Below, piece after piece: positions 1 through 5,606 of a stretch of 5,606 bases of DNA (position 1 is the first letter of the stretch; each line of letters begins with the position of its first letter). A program made the translations under genes and the position numbers. The notes beneath the pieces are model-generated. The model searched no databases. It saw only the letters and a list, made by a program, of their open reading frames with translations, and was not told where the DNA came from. This DNA is from Desulfobulbus sp. GTDB lineage: Bacteria > Desulfobacterota > Desulfobulbia > Desulfobulbales > Desulfobulbaceae. The stretch lies in contig JAQUEZ010000344.1 in NCBI GenBank assembly GCA_028684915.1, forward strand, positions 1 through 5,606, written 5' to 3'.

Positions 1-88
1 GTGCCCTCCGCAACTTGCCTGTTAAAACCATTATGCCAGGGGCTCTTTTTTCAACCGGCCTCACAGAGCACCCCACTTTCTCTTTGCA

Positions 89-110
89 GCATGAACGCAG
101 CATATCATGC
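89..110. promoter_or_regulatory. Distal dyad, possible activator binding site
   Basis: GCATGA (89-94) and its exact reverse complement TCATGC (105-110) are separated by 10 bp, so the half-site centres lie 16 bp apart. It sits about 200 bp before the start expected from the σ54 promoter, within the distance typical of enhancer-binding-protein sites. The assignment is inference: six-base arms also arise by chance and no cognate regulator is in the window. Confidence 0.25.
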
Positions 111-249
111 AATCGACGCAACATGGTGTAAGTACGTTTCTTTTTCTTTATTCTGCTGAAAATTCATATCCGACGCTGCTGTTGATTTAAAGCATTTGCT
201 GCATCCATTCCCGTCCAGGCCCCCTGCCTATATAATTATAATTAAATTA

Positions 250-262
250 TTTCAATAAGTTA
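250..262 (+). promoter_or_regulatory. IHF-like site between dyad and σ54 promoter
   Basis: TTTCAATAAGTTA matches the IHF consensus WATCAANNNNTTR at every defined position except the second. It borders an AT-rich tract (about 229-254) and ends 17 bp before the -24 element. IHF commonly bends DNA between enhancer sites and σ54 promoters, so the arrangement is coherent. A 13-bp degenerate match in AT-rich DNA is still weak evidence alone. Confidence 0.3.
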
Positions 263-279
263 GTCGCTGTTGCTAAGGG

Positions 280-295
280 TGGCACAGTACGTGCT
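280..295 (+). promoter_or_regulatory. σ54 (RpoN) -24/-12 promoter
   Basis: TGGCACAGTACGTGCT aligns with the σ54 consensus TGGCACGNNNNTTGCW. The -24 hexamer TGGCAC is perfect, GG and GC are separated by exactly 10 bp, and the mismatches are A for G after the hexamer and G for T before TGC. Transcription would start near 306, giving a leader of roughly 64 nt before the ATG at 370. It would drive the acyl-CoA dehydrogenase pseudogene and probably the crotonase behind it. σ54 dependence implies an AAA+ enhancer-binding activator responding to a metabolic signal. The activator is not encoded here. Confidence 0.6.
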
Positions 296-328
296 TTACC
301 TGGGTATTCAGAGTTGGGGTGGCGGCAA

Positions 329-345
329 TCCTGTACGCGACAGGA
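329..345 (+). promoter_or_regulatory. Perfect 6-bp hairpin in the 5' leader
   Basis: TCCTGT (329-334) pairs with ACAGGA (340-345) around the loop ACGCG. It lies between the predicted transcription start (near 306) and the Shine-Dalgarno GAAAGG (356-361) of the first gene. It could be an RNA hairpin affecting translation or stability, or an operator dyad. No T-run follows it, so it is not a terminator. The role is unknown. Confidence 0.3.
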
Positions 346-369
346 CAACATGAAAGAAAGGTGTACGTT

Positions 370-1227
370 ATGAATTTAGACTTAACCGATGAGCAAAAAC
401 TAATTCAGGATACGACCCGTGATTTTGCCAGAGTCGAGCTTGAGCAGATTACAACAAGTCTTGATCCTGAAAAAGATCAGGCCTCCTAGCTCGCCAATAT
501 GAAAAAACTAGCTGCGCTTGGTTGCATGGGTATCAACGTCAAGGAAGAGTACGGTGGTTCCGAGGCGGGCGTGGTTGCCTTCAGCGTGGCCATGACTGAG
601 ATCGCCAAAGTCTGTGCCTCCACAGCGGTCACGGTTTCGGTCAATAACTTGGTTTGCGAAGTCATCCAGGCTATCGGCACCGAAGAACAGAAAAGGAAAT
701 ACATCCCTAAAATCTGCTCCGGTGAATATTCGGCAGGAATATTTGGGCTCACGGAGAATTGCGCCGACTCCTCCGACGCATTCGCCGCGGCGGTGAAAGA
801 TGGTGACCATTATGTCCTCAACGGTTCCAAGAGCATCACGAACGCTCCCAATGCCGGCGTTTTTGTAGTCTGGGCGGTAACCGACAAAGATGTACCAAGA
901 AGCAAGGGTATCAGTTGTTTTTTGGTGGAGGCTGGTGTTCCTGGTTTGACTGTAGTTAAGGACGAGCACACGATGGGGCAGAGCCTTTCGGTAACCAATG
1001 CGTTGATGCTTAAAAACTGTCGAATACCGGCATCCGCCCTTATGGGCAAGTTGAACGATGGCCTTCAAGTTTCCGTAGCCGAGTTGGCCGGTGATCGTAT
1101 TGGCATAGGTTCGCTCGGCTTAAGGCTCAGGCAAGAAGTTGCGACTCACATCTAAATGGTACTTGATGCCAGCCAGATCTTCATCTCCAAAGAGGAATGG
1201 CAGGCCCCTGTTCAGTTTGAATGCTGA
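370..1227 (+). pseudogene. Decayed acyl-CoA dehydrogenase
   Basis: The ATG at 370 follows a good Shine-Dalgarno (GAAAGG, 356-361, 8-nt spacing) and opens an acyl-CoA dehydrogenase N-terminus (LTDEQKLIQDTTRDFARVEL). Codon 40 is TAG (487-489). The same frame continues beyond it through recognisable family sequence: LAALGCMGINVKEEYGG, ASTAVTVSVNN, GTEEQKRKYIPKICSGEY, DGDHYVLNGSK, GKLNDG, GDRIGIGSLGL. A second in-frame stop, TAA, is at 1153-1155, followed without a frame change by MVLDASQIF, which resembles the family's C-terminal-domain helix (LDASRLL-type), up to TGA at 1225-1227. Roughly 30-40 residues are missing around SLGL/RQEVATHI. The rest of the C-terminal domain is gone, including the HGGYGY and YEGT region with the catalytic Glu expected of this subgroup. 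The usual TEPxAGSDA FAD/substrate motif is garbled to TENCADSSDA, and the phenylalanine of the usual SK-x-FITN is lost (SKSITN). An intact enzyme would be about 380 residues. The ATG at 499 has no Shine-Dalgarno and the fragment lacks the catalytic base, so a functional product is unlikely. Confidence 0.88.
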
Positions 1228-1251
1228 TTGAAATGAAAGAGGAGAAAAACG

Positions 1252-2034
1252 ATGGAATTCAAAAACTTGCTGGTCGAAATTAACGAGGGAGTGGGTGTCG
1301 TCACGATTAACCGTCCCCATGCCCTCAACGCTCTTAACGCCGATACTATTCAGGAACTTTTCCATGCTTTTACGGCCATGGAAACGAATTCCAAGGTCAA
1401 GGCTGTCATCCTGACCGGGGCGGGTTCCAAGGCCTTCGTTGCTGGGGCAGATATCGCTGAAATGCTGGGTCTTGATCCCATTACCGCCCGGGAGTTTGCC
1501 TTTTCAGGCCAAAAGATGCTCAACACCATCGAAAAGCTTTCCAAACCGGTCATCGCAGCAGTGGGCGGTTTTGCCTTAGGAGGAGGGTGTGAACTCGCCA
1601 TGGCCTGTGACATTCGGCTGGCCAGTGAAAATGCCAAGTTTGGTCAACCTGAAATCAATTTAGGCACTCTCCCCGGCTTTGCAGGTTCCCAGCGGTTGCC
1701 GCGCCTTATTGGCAAGGGCCTCGCCAAGGAGCTTATTTTTACCGGCGATATCATCGACGCCAAGGAAGCACACCGAATCGGCTTAGTGAACAAAGTGGTT
1801 GCACGGGACCATCTTCTTGCAATCGCCATGGAGATGGCAAAGAAGATAGCCGCGAAAGGGGCGCTTGCTGTTCGGTTCTGCAAGGAAGCAATCAATAAGG
1901 GATTGGAGATGGAGATAGATAAGGCTTGTGCCTATGAAGCGGACTTGTTTGCCCTCTCTTTTGCGACGGAAGATAGGGCTGAAGGAATGCAGGCCTTTCT
2001 TGAGAAACGCACTGCCAATTTCAAAGGATGCTAA
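1252..2034 (+). CDS. Enoyl-CoA hydratase (crotonase family)
   Basis: This cytoplasmic enzyme adds water across the 2,3 double bond of enoyl-CoA (such as crotonyl-CoA) to give (S)-3-hydroxyacyl-CoA, the second step of β-oxidation. The 260-residue length is normal for a single-domain crotonase. Visible features are the INRPHALNALN start of the fold (19-29) and the AFVAGADIAEM oxyanion-hole/CoA segment (61-71). They continue with GGFALGGGCELAMACDIR (105-122) and FGQPEINLGTLPGFAGSQRL (130-149). Both acid residues corresponding to rat mitochondrial Glu144 and Glu164 are present (E114, E134), and the oxyanion glycine is near G111. This favours a true hydratase over an isomerase or dehalogenase relative. 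The start is set by AGAGGAG (1238-1244), 7 nt before the ATG. It begins 24 nt after the pseudogene remnant, so it probably belonged to the same operon and may still depend on the σ54 promoter. Exact chain length is not readable from sequence; short-chain is likely. Confidence 0.93.
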   Translation: MEFKNLLVEINEGVGVVTINRPHALNALNADTIQELFHAFTAMETNSKVKAVILTGAGSKAFVAGADIAEMLGLDPITAREFAFSGQKMLNTIEKLSKPVIAAVGGFALGGGCELAMACDIRLASENAKFGQPEINLGTLPGFAGSQRLPRLIGKGLAKELIFTGDIIDAKEAHRIGLVNKVVARDHLLAIAMEMAKKIAAKGALAVRFCKEAINKGLEMEIDKACAYEADLFALSFATEDRAEGMQAFLEKRTANFKGC

Positions 2035-2210
2035 CAAAAACATCTGAGATTTATGAATTAAATAACACCTGGCGAAGCGTACGCCATGATGCTGCCGACG
2101 ACTGAACAAGCAGCGTAAAACAAGCAGAGGTTCCATTAAAAAAAGAGAAATCTTGTTCGAATGAATGGAGCCACCCCCTGTAATCATGAAAATATGAAGA
2201 GGATGATCTT
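2035..2210 (+). other. Spacer between crotonase and acyl-CoA dehydrogenase
   Basis: This 176-bp gap has no credible ORF and no hairpin with a T-run, so read-through from crotonase is possible. It contains the palindrome GCGTACGC (2077-2084). The only functional element I can defend is the Shine-Dalgarno GAAGAGGA (2196-2203), 7 nt before the ATG at 2211. Whether the downstream gene also has its own promoter cannot be decided by eye. Confidence 0.5.
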
Positions 2211-3353
2211 ATGAGCTTTGCGTTGACCAAAGAACAATTAATGATCCAGAAAATGGCCAGAGATTTTGCCCGTAAAGAGTTGACGCCATTGGCCGCAGAA
2301 AGAGATGAAAAGCACCTGTACCCTGCGGACAGCCTTAAAAAAATGGGGGAACTCGGGCTCCTTGGGATGCTTGTGTCGGAAAAATATGGCGGCGAGGATA
2401 TGGGGACGGTGTCCTATGCCCTGGCGCTGAGCGAAATTGCTGCGGCCTGTGCATCAACGGCGGTGATCATGTCAGTGCATAATTCAATCTGCTGCGGCAG
2501 TATCGAGCAATTCGGCACCGAGGAACAAAAACAGGAATTTCTGGTGCCGATGACGGCCGGTAAAATCATCGGGGCTTTTGCCCTGACCGAACCCGAAGCA
2601 GGGTCCGATGCCCAGTCATTAGCATGCAGCGCAGTCAAGGAAGGGGATTATTACATCGTCAACGGCACCAAACGATTCATCACCTCCGGCAAAAATGGAG
2701 GCGTTGTCATTCTGTTGGCACGAACCGGAGAGACCGGCACCGACGGCATCACTGCTTTTCTCATTACCCATGACCTGCCTGGTTTTAATGTGGATAAAGT
2801 GGAAAACAAGATGGGGCAGTGCGCTTCAGATACGGTTGACCTCGTTTTCAGCAATTGCAAAGTTCCGGCTTCAAGAGTTCTCGGCAAGGAAGGCGAAGGC
2901 TTTATCGTCGCCATGTCAGGACTTGATGCGGGGCGCATCGGCATCGCCGCCCTGTCGGTCGGCATCGCTCAAGCCGCTCTGGAGGAAGCGGTTAAATATT
3001 CCAAACAGAGAAAGCAGTTCGGTCAAGAGATTGCAAAATTCCAAGGCCTGCAGTGGATTATGGCCGACATGGCAATGGACGTTGAAGCCGCACGGCTGTT
3101 AGTTCTCAATGCCGCTGCTATTAAGGAAAGGGGAGAAAATTGCACCATGGCGGCATCCATGGCCAAGTGCTTTGCTTCGGAAATGGTGAACCGGGTGACC
3201 GCCCAGGCCATACAGATCCATGGTGGATACGGATATGTCAAAGAATATGCTGTCGAAAGATTTTACCGCGACGCAAGAGTTTTAACCATTTACGAAGGTA
3301 CCAATCAGATCCAACGGCATGTTATCGCCCGGGAATTGTTGAAGAGCAAGTAA
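2211..3353 (+). CDS. Acyl-CoA dehydrogenase, short-chain (butyryl-CoA) type
   Basis: This soluble FAD enzyme catalyses α,β-oxidation of acyl-CoA to trans-2-enoyl-CoA and passes electrons to electron-transferring flavoprotein. At 380 residues it is full length. In order it shows the N-terminal helical domain (LTKEQLMIQKMARDFARKEL, 5-24) and ASTAVIMSVHNSI (81-93). Next come the β-domain signature ALTEPEAGSDA (124-134), FITSG (156-160) and the KYSKQRKQFGQEIAKFQGLQ flavin/dimer segment (262-281). The C-terminal signature is QIHGGYGYVKEYAVERFYRD (335-354). The catalytic base is expected to be E362 in IYEGTNQIQ, the position used in short/medium-chain and bacterial butyryl-CoA dehydrogenases. The SVHNS segment and family resemblance suggest short-chain substrates, but glutaryl- or branched-chain acyl-CoA cannot be excluded. 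The start is supported by GAAGAGGA 7 nt upstream. It is the only intact acyl-CoA dehydrogenase in the window and may have replaced the broken copy at 370. Confidence 0.93.
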   Translation: MSFALTKEQLMIQKMARDFARKELTPLAAERDEKHLYPADSLKKMGELGLLGMLVSEKYGGEDMGTVSYALALSEIAAACASTAVIMSVHNSICCGSIEQFGTEEQKQEFLVPMTAGKIIGAFALTEPEAGSDAQSLACSAVKEGDYYIVNGTKRFITSGKNGGVVILLARTGETGTDGITAFLITHDLPGFNVDKVENKMGQCASDTVDLVFSNCKVPASRVLGKEGEGFIVAMSGLDAGRIGIAALSVGIAQAALEEAVKYSKQRKQFGQEIAKFQGLQWIMADMAMDVEAARLLVLNAAAIKERGENCTMAASMAKCFASEMVNRVTAQAIQIHGGYGYVKEYAVERFYRDARVLTIYEGTNQIQRHVIARELLKSK

Positions 3354-3361
3354 TGGCGTAT

Positions 3362-3390
3362 CCCGGCTCCGGTGGACGGAGCCGGGGTTT
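3362..3390 (+). terminator. Probable intrinsic terminator after acyl-CoA dehydrogenase
   Basis: CCCGGCTCCG (3362-3371) pairs perfectly with CGGAGCCGGG (3377-3386) around the 5-nt loop GTGGA. It is followed by G and TTT, then GCTTG. It starts 8 nt after the stop codon of the acyl-CoA dehydrogenase. The stem is strong (10 bp, GC-rich) but the T-run is short, so termination may be partial. It marks a likely unit boundary before the Fe-S oxidoreductase. Confidence 0.65.
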
Positions 3391-3490
3391 GCTTGCCCAC
3401 GCCGCAGCGGCACAGCCCGCATGATCGGAACTCATCACCTCCGCTCATCCCGGCTCTCGTCACGGAAATGTTCGGAAAAGGATAACAAGG

Positions 3491-5560
3491 ATGGAACTCG
3501 TCGCACCTGCTCAATTTGTCCTCTGGGGCATCAACACCCAGATTATTTCAGTGCTGATCCCGATTGTCGCTCTGGTTCTCTTTGGCGTCATCATCAAAAG
3601 ACGTATGGCGCCGCTGCTGCTGGCGGCTGGCGATGCCCGCTTTAGCCGCTGGGGCGAGCGTCTGGCCAAGGTGATCTCGCTGTGGCTGATCCAGGTCAAG
3701 CAGCCGCGCTACATGGCTGCCGGCCTGCTGCATCTGGCGATCTTTTTTGGTTTTCTGGTGCTGTCCCTGCGCTCGACCTCGCTGGTGGTCATCGGCTTTG
3801 CCAGTGATTTTCACCTGCCCTTCCTCACCGGTGGGCTGGGTGCGGTCTACAACGTCTGCAAGGACTACGCGGCCACGGTGGTGCTGGTGGCCTGCGTCAT
3901 CGCCGCCTATCGCCGCGGCATCATCAAGCCGGCCAGATATGCCGTGCCGCCGCAATACGGTAAGGACCACACAGCTGAGGCGGTGTTCGTGCTGGCGATC
4001 ATCTCGATTCTCATGATCTCGGAAAGTATGTTCGAGGCCAGTGTAATAGCCGCTGCTCCGGCCGGGGCACACTGGGTGGCGCCGCTCTCGCTGGTCTGGC
4101 TCTTTGCCGGCCTGCTCCATGGTGTGAGCGGCGATGTTTTGCAGGGACTGCATATCGGATCCTATTATGTGCATGATCTGGTGTTCTTTTTCTTCCTCTG
4201 CTACCTGCCCTTTGGCAAGCATTTCCATGTCTTGACCTCGCTGTTCAACGTGCTGTTCATGCGGCTGGACAAGGGCGTGGTCAAGCCGGTGCAATACGGG
4301 CTCAGCGATGAGCAGATCGGTGATCTGGAGTCGATCGGCGTCAAGAAGATCGAGGATTTCACCTGGAAGCATCTGCTGGATTTCTACAGCTGTGCCGACT
4401 GCGGCCGCTGTTCCGATCAGTGCCCGGCGGCCACGGTGAAACGACCGTTGTCGCCGCGCTTCATCACCATCAAGGCGCGGGATCTGCTCTTTAAAACCTT
4501 TCCGGTGTGGGGGACACCGCAACCGAGCCCGGCGCTGGTGGGCGGCATCTTCACCGAGGAGGAGATCTGGTCCTGCACCACCTGCGGTGCCTGCGAGGAG
4601 GAGTGTCCCCTGGCCATCGAGTACATCGACAAGATCGTTGATCTGCGGCGCGGCATGATTGACGACGGCCTGGTGCCGCAATCGCTGCAAAAACCGCTCA
4701 GCGCCCTGGAAAAACGCGGCAATCCCTACGGCAAGAGCGCCAAGCAGCGCGGCAAGTGGATTGATGACCCGGACTTTGCCGCCGAGGTGGAGGTGAAGCT
4801 GGTTGATGCGGAGACGCAGGCCCATACCCTGTTTTTCGTCGACAGCGTTGGCTCCTATGACGAGCGCATCATCAGCATCACCAAGGATGCGGCCCGCTTG
4901 CTGCACCACTTGGGCATTGATTTCGGCATCCTCGGCGAGGAGGAAAAGGACGCCGACAACGAGGTCAAACGCTTTGGCGAGGAGATGCTCTTTCAGGAGT
5001 TGAAGGCCCACAACACCGAGCTGATTTTGGAGGCCAAGCCTCAAGAGATCGTCACCGTCGATCCCCATACCTTCAATGTGTTGAAAAAGGATTACAGTGG
5101 CCTGCCGCCGGTGCGCCACATCACCGAGGTGCTGCTGGCAGCGCTGCGCGACGGGCGGTTGCGCTTTGCTGCGGCCGAGGGTCGTGAGTTGGTCTACACC
5201 TACCACGATCCCTGTTATCTGGGACGCCATAACCTGTTGTACGATGAGCCGCGGCAGTTGCTCGACGCCCTGCCGGGCATGAAGCGGGTGGAGATGACCA
5301 AGCACCGGGATCGCTCCTTTTGTTGCAGCGGCGGCGGCCTGGCGCTGTTCTACGAGCCCGAGGAGGAGACGCGCATGGGCGTGCTCCGTGTCAACATGGC
5401 CCGCGAGGCCGGCGCCGACGTGCTGGTCACCGCCTGTCCCTTCTGCCTGATCAACATGGAGGATGCCATCAAAATTGCCGGGCTTGAAGGCAAATTGCAG
5501 GTGGTTGATTTGACCGAACTGCTCATCAGCCGGTTGGTTGTTGACGAGAGCCGCGGTTGA
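3491..5560 (+). CDS. Membrane EtfAB:quinone oxidoreductase-like Fe-S/heme protein (EMO, DUF224/HdrD family)
   Basis: Members of this family take electrons from reduced EtfAB (hence from acyl-CoA dehydrogenases) to menaquinone. The 689-residue protein starts with a NarI-like membrane domain of about six helices (roughly 16-35, 76-104, 127-141, 163-180, 195-212, 226-246). Histidines H81, H210, H228, H244 and H246 are candidate heme b ligands. Two ferredoxin-type [4Fe-4S] motifs follow: C301/C304/C307 with C311-P, and C362/C365/C368 with C372-P. Two CCG-type (HdrB/D) domains come next. The second is complete: C575, C611-C612 in FCCSGGG, and C649-P-F-C652. The first (about 446-550) keeps fold markers such as GSYDER and LGEEEK but has no cluster cysteines: D451-S452, D487-A488-D489 and D524-P-H-T527 stand where VGC, CCG and CPHC are usual. 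The start has Shine-Dalgarno AAAAGGA (3476-3482, 8 nt). Codons are richer in G/C at third positions than in the upstream genes. Proximity to the acyl-CoA dehydrogenase supports the ETF-quinone role. A generic HdrD-like oxidoreductase with another donor is the alternative. Confidence 0.85.
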   Translation: MELVAPAQFVLWGINTQIISVLIPIVALVLFGVIIKRRMAPLLLAAGDARFSRWGERLAKVISLWLIQVKQPRYMAAGLLHLAIFFGFLVLSLRSTSLVVIGFASDFHLPFLTGGLGAVYNVCKDYAATVVLVACVIAAYRRGIIKPARYAVPPQYGKDHTAEAVFVLAIISILMISESMFEASVIAAAPAGAHWVAPLSLVWLFAGLLHGVSGDVLQGLHIGSYYVHDLVFFFFLCYLPFGKHFHVLTSLFNVLFMRLDKGVVKPVQYGLSDEQIGDLESIGVKKIEDFTWKHLLDFYSCADCGRCSDQCPAATVKRPLSPRFITIKARDLLFKTFPVWGTPQPSPALVGGIFTEEEIWSCTTCGACEEECPLAIEYIDKIVDLRRGMIDDGLVPQSLQKPLSALEKRGNPYGKSAKQRGKWIDDPDFAAEVEVKLVDAETQAHTLFFVDSVGSYDERIISITKDAARLLHHLGIDFGILGEEEKDADNEVKRFGEEMLFQELKAHNTELILEAKPQEIVTVDPHTFNVLKKDYSGLPPVRHITEVLLAALRDGRLRFAAAEGRELVYTYHDPCYLGRHNLLYDEPRQLLDALPGMKRVEMTKHRDRSFCCSGGGLALFYEPEEETRMGVLRVNMAREAGADVLVTACPFCLINMEDAIKIAGLEGKLQVVDLTELLISRLVVDESRG

Positions 5561-5601
5561 GGGAGGCTGTGCAACATAAAGAACAAAACCGTCTCATCGA
5601 C

Positions 5602-5606
5602 GGAGG
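5602..5606 (+). promoter_or_regulatory. Ribosome binding site of a gene beginning beyond the window
   Basis: The window ends on GGAGG, a near-perfect Shine-Dalgarno, 41 nt after the stop codon of the Fe-S oxidoreductase, so another + strand gene probably starts within about 10 nt of the edge. Part of it lies in a small hairpin, CCGTC (5589-5593) with GACGG (5599-5603). By analogy with related loci an etf subunit gene is a reasonable guess, but nothing in the window shows it. Confidence 0.5.

Larger units (their letters stand above)
1..369. other. Non-coding upstream regulatory region and 5' leader
   Basis: No convincing coding frame is seen on either strand. The stretch is more AT-rich than the genes that follow, most obviously at about 229-254, where two overlapping TATAAT words occur (231-236, 237-242) without a recognisable -35 element. 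It contains a σ54-type promoter (280-295), an IHF-like site (250-262), an inverted repeat (89-110) and a hairpin (329-345), each listed separately. The direct repeat GCAGCAT (86-92 and 97-103) has an 11-bp period, about one helical turn. Everything points to control of the + strand genes downstream. The upstream neighbour lies outside the window. Confidence 0.7.

Noticed and set aside
38..51. AGGGGCTC followed by six T as an upstream gene's terminator
   Set aside because: The possible pairing partner GCCCT (3-7) would leave a loop of about 30 nt, and inner pairing CCTG/CAGG is only 4 bp. Not a convincing stem.
231..242. Two overlapping TATAAT words as a σ70 -10 element
   Set aside because: No TTGACA-like hexamer is found 16-18 bp upstream and the words sit in a generally AT-rich tract. 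The σ54 site downstream explains transcription better.
508..1068. Minus-strand ORF of 186 codons opposite the pseudogene
   Set aside because: Its composition is shadow-like with no family resemblance, while the plus strand shows continuous acyl-CoA dehydrogenase homology.
499..1155. A stand-alone 218-residue acyl-CoA dehydrogenase-like gene starting at ATG 499
   Set aside because: No Shine-Dalgarno precedes 499, whereas a good one precedes the in-frame ATG at 370. The product would lack the first helices and the catalytic C-terminal domain, so it is the middle of a pseudogene.
2070..2085. GG-N10-GC spacing before the intact acyl-CoA dehydrogenase, as a second σ54 promoter
   Set aside because: Only TGGC and GC match. 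The rest of the -24 and -12 elements is absent, so it is within chance expectation.
3401..3411. GCCG-CAG-CGGC mini-hairpin after the terminator
   Set aside because: A four-base stem with a three-base loop and no T-run is common by chance in GC-rich sequence.
3140..3424. Plus-strand ORF overlapping the 3' end of the acyl-CoA dehydrogenase
   Set aside because: It is an alternative frame of the dehydrogenase running into the terminator hairpin, with no Shine-Dalgarno and no recognisable domain.
3548..5305. Open antisense frame of 585 codons opposite the Fe-S oxidoreductase
   Set aside because: It lies wholly within a clearly recognised gene. Its translation is rich in Q, R, H and G with no recognisable domain, as expected for the shadow of a high-GC3 gene.

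Overview
The window carries a fatty-acyl-CoA β-oxidation locus, with every gene on the + strand. In order it holds a regulatory leader, a decayed acyl-CoA dehydrogenase (pseudogene), an intact enoyl-CoA hydratase (crotonase), an intact short-chain-type acyl-CoA dehydrogenase, a hairpin terminator, and a large membrane-anchored iron-sulfur oxidoreductase. That last protein belongs to the family now called EMO (EtfAB:menaquinone oxidoreductase, formerly DUF224 / HdrD-like). The gene set and sequence style fit an anaerobic Desulfobacterota (deltaproteobacterial) sulfate reducer or syntroph. This rests on recalled protein families and a σ54-type promoter, not on any search.

Layout. Positions 1-369 are non-coding and contain a good σ54 (-24/-12) promoter match at 280-295, an IHF-like site just upstream, a distal dyad, and a perfect hairpin in the presumed 5' leader. 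Positions 370-1227 are the remains of an acyl-CoA dehydrogenase, broken by an in-frame TAG, an in-frame TAA, internal deletions and loss of the C-terminal catalytic part. Positions 1252-2034 encode crotonase and 2211-3353 encode the intact acyl-CoA dehydrogenase. A 10-bp-stem hairpin followed by a short T-run (3362-3390) separates these from the Fe-S protein at 3491-5560, whose codon use is clearly more GC-rich. The window ends on a GGAGG that looks like the ribosome binding site of a further gene.

How they work together. The intact dehydrogenase would oxidise a short acyl-CoA such as butyryl-CoA to the enoyl-CoA and pass electrons to an electron-transferring flavoprotein. Crotonase would hydrate the enoyl-CoA. 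The membrane Fe-S/heme protein would take electrons from reduced ETF into the quinone pool. 3-Hydroxyacyl-CoA dehydrogenase, thiolase and EtfAB are not in the window.

The most unusual point is in the Fe-S protein. It keeps both ferredoxin-type [4Fe-4S] motifs and a complete second CCG domain, but its first CCG domain has lost every cluster-binding cysteine while keeping the surrounding fold sequence. I saw no CRISPR array, mobile element, tRNA or rRNA.
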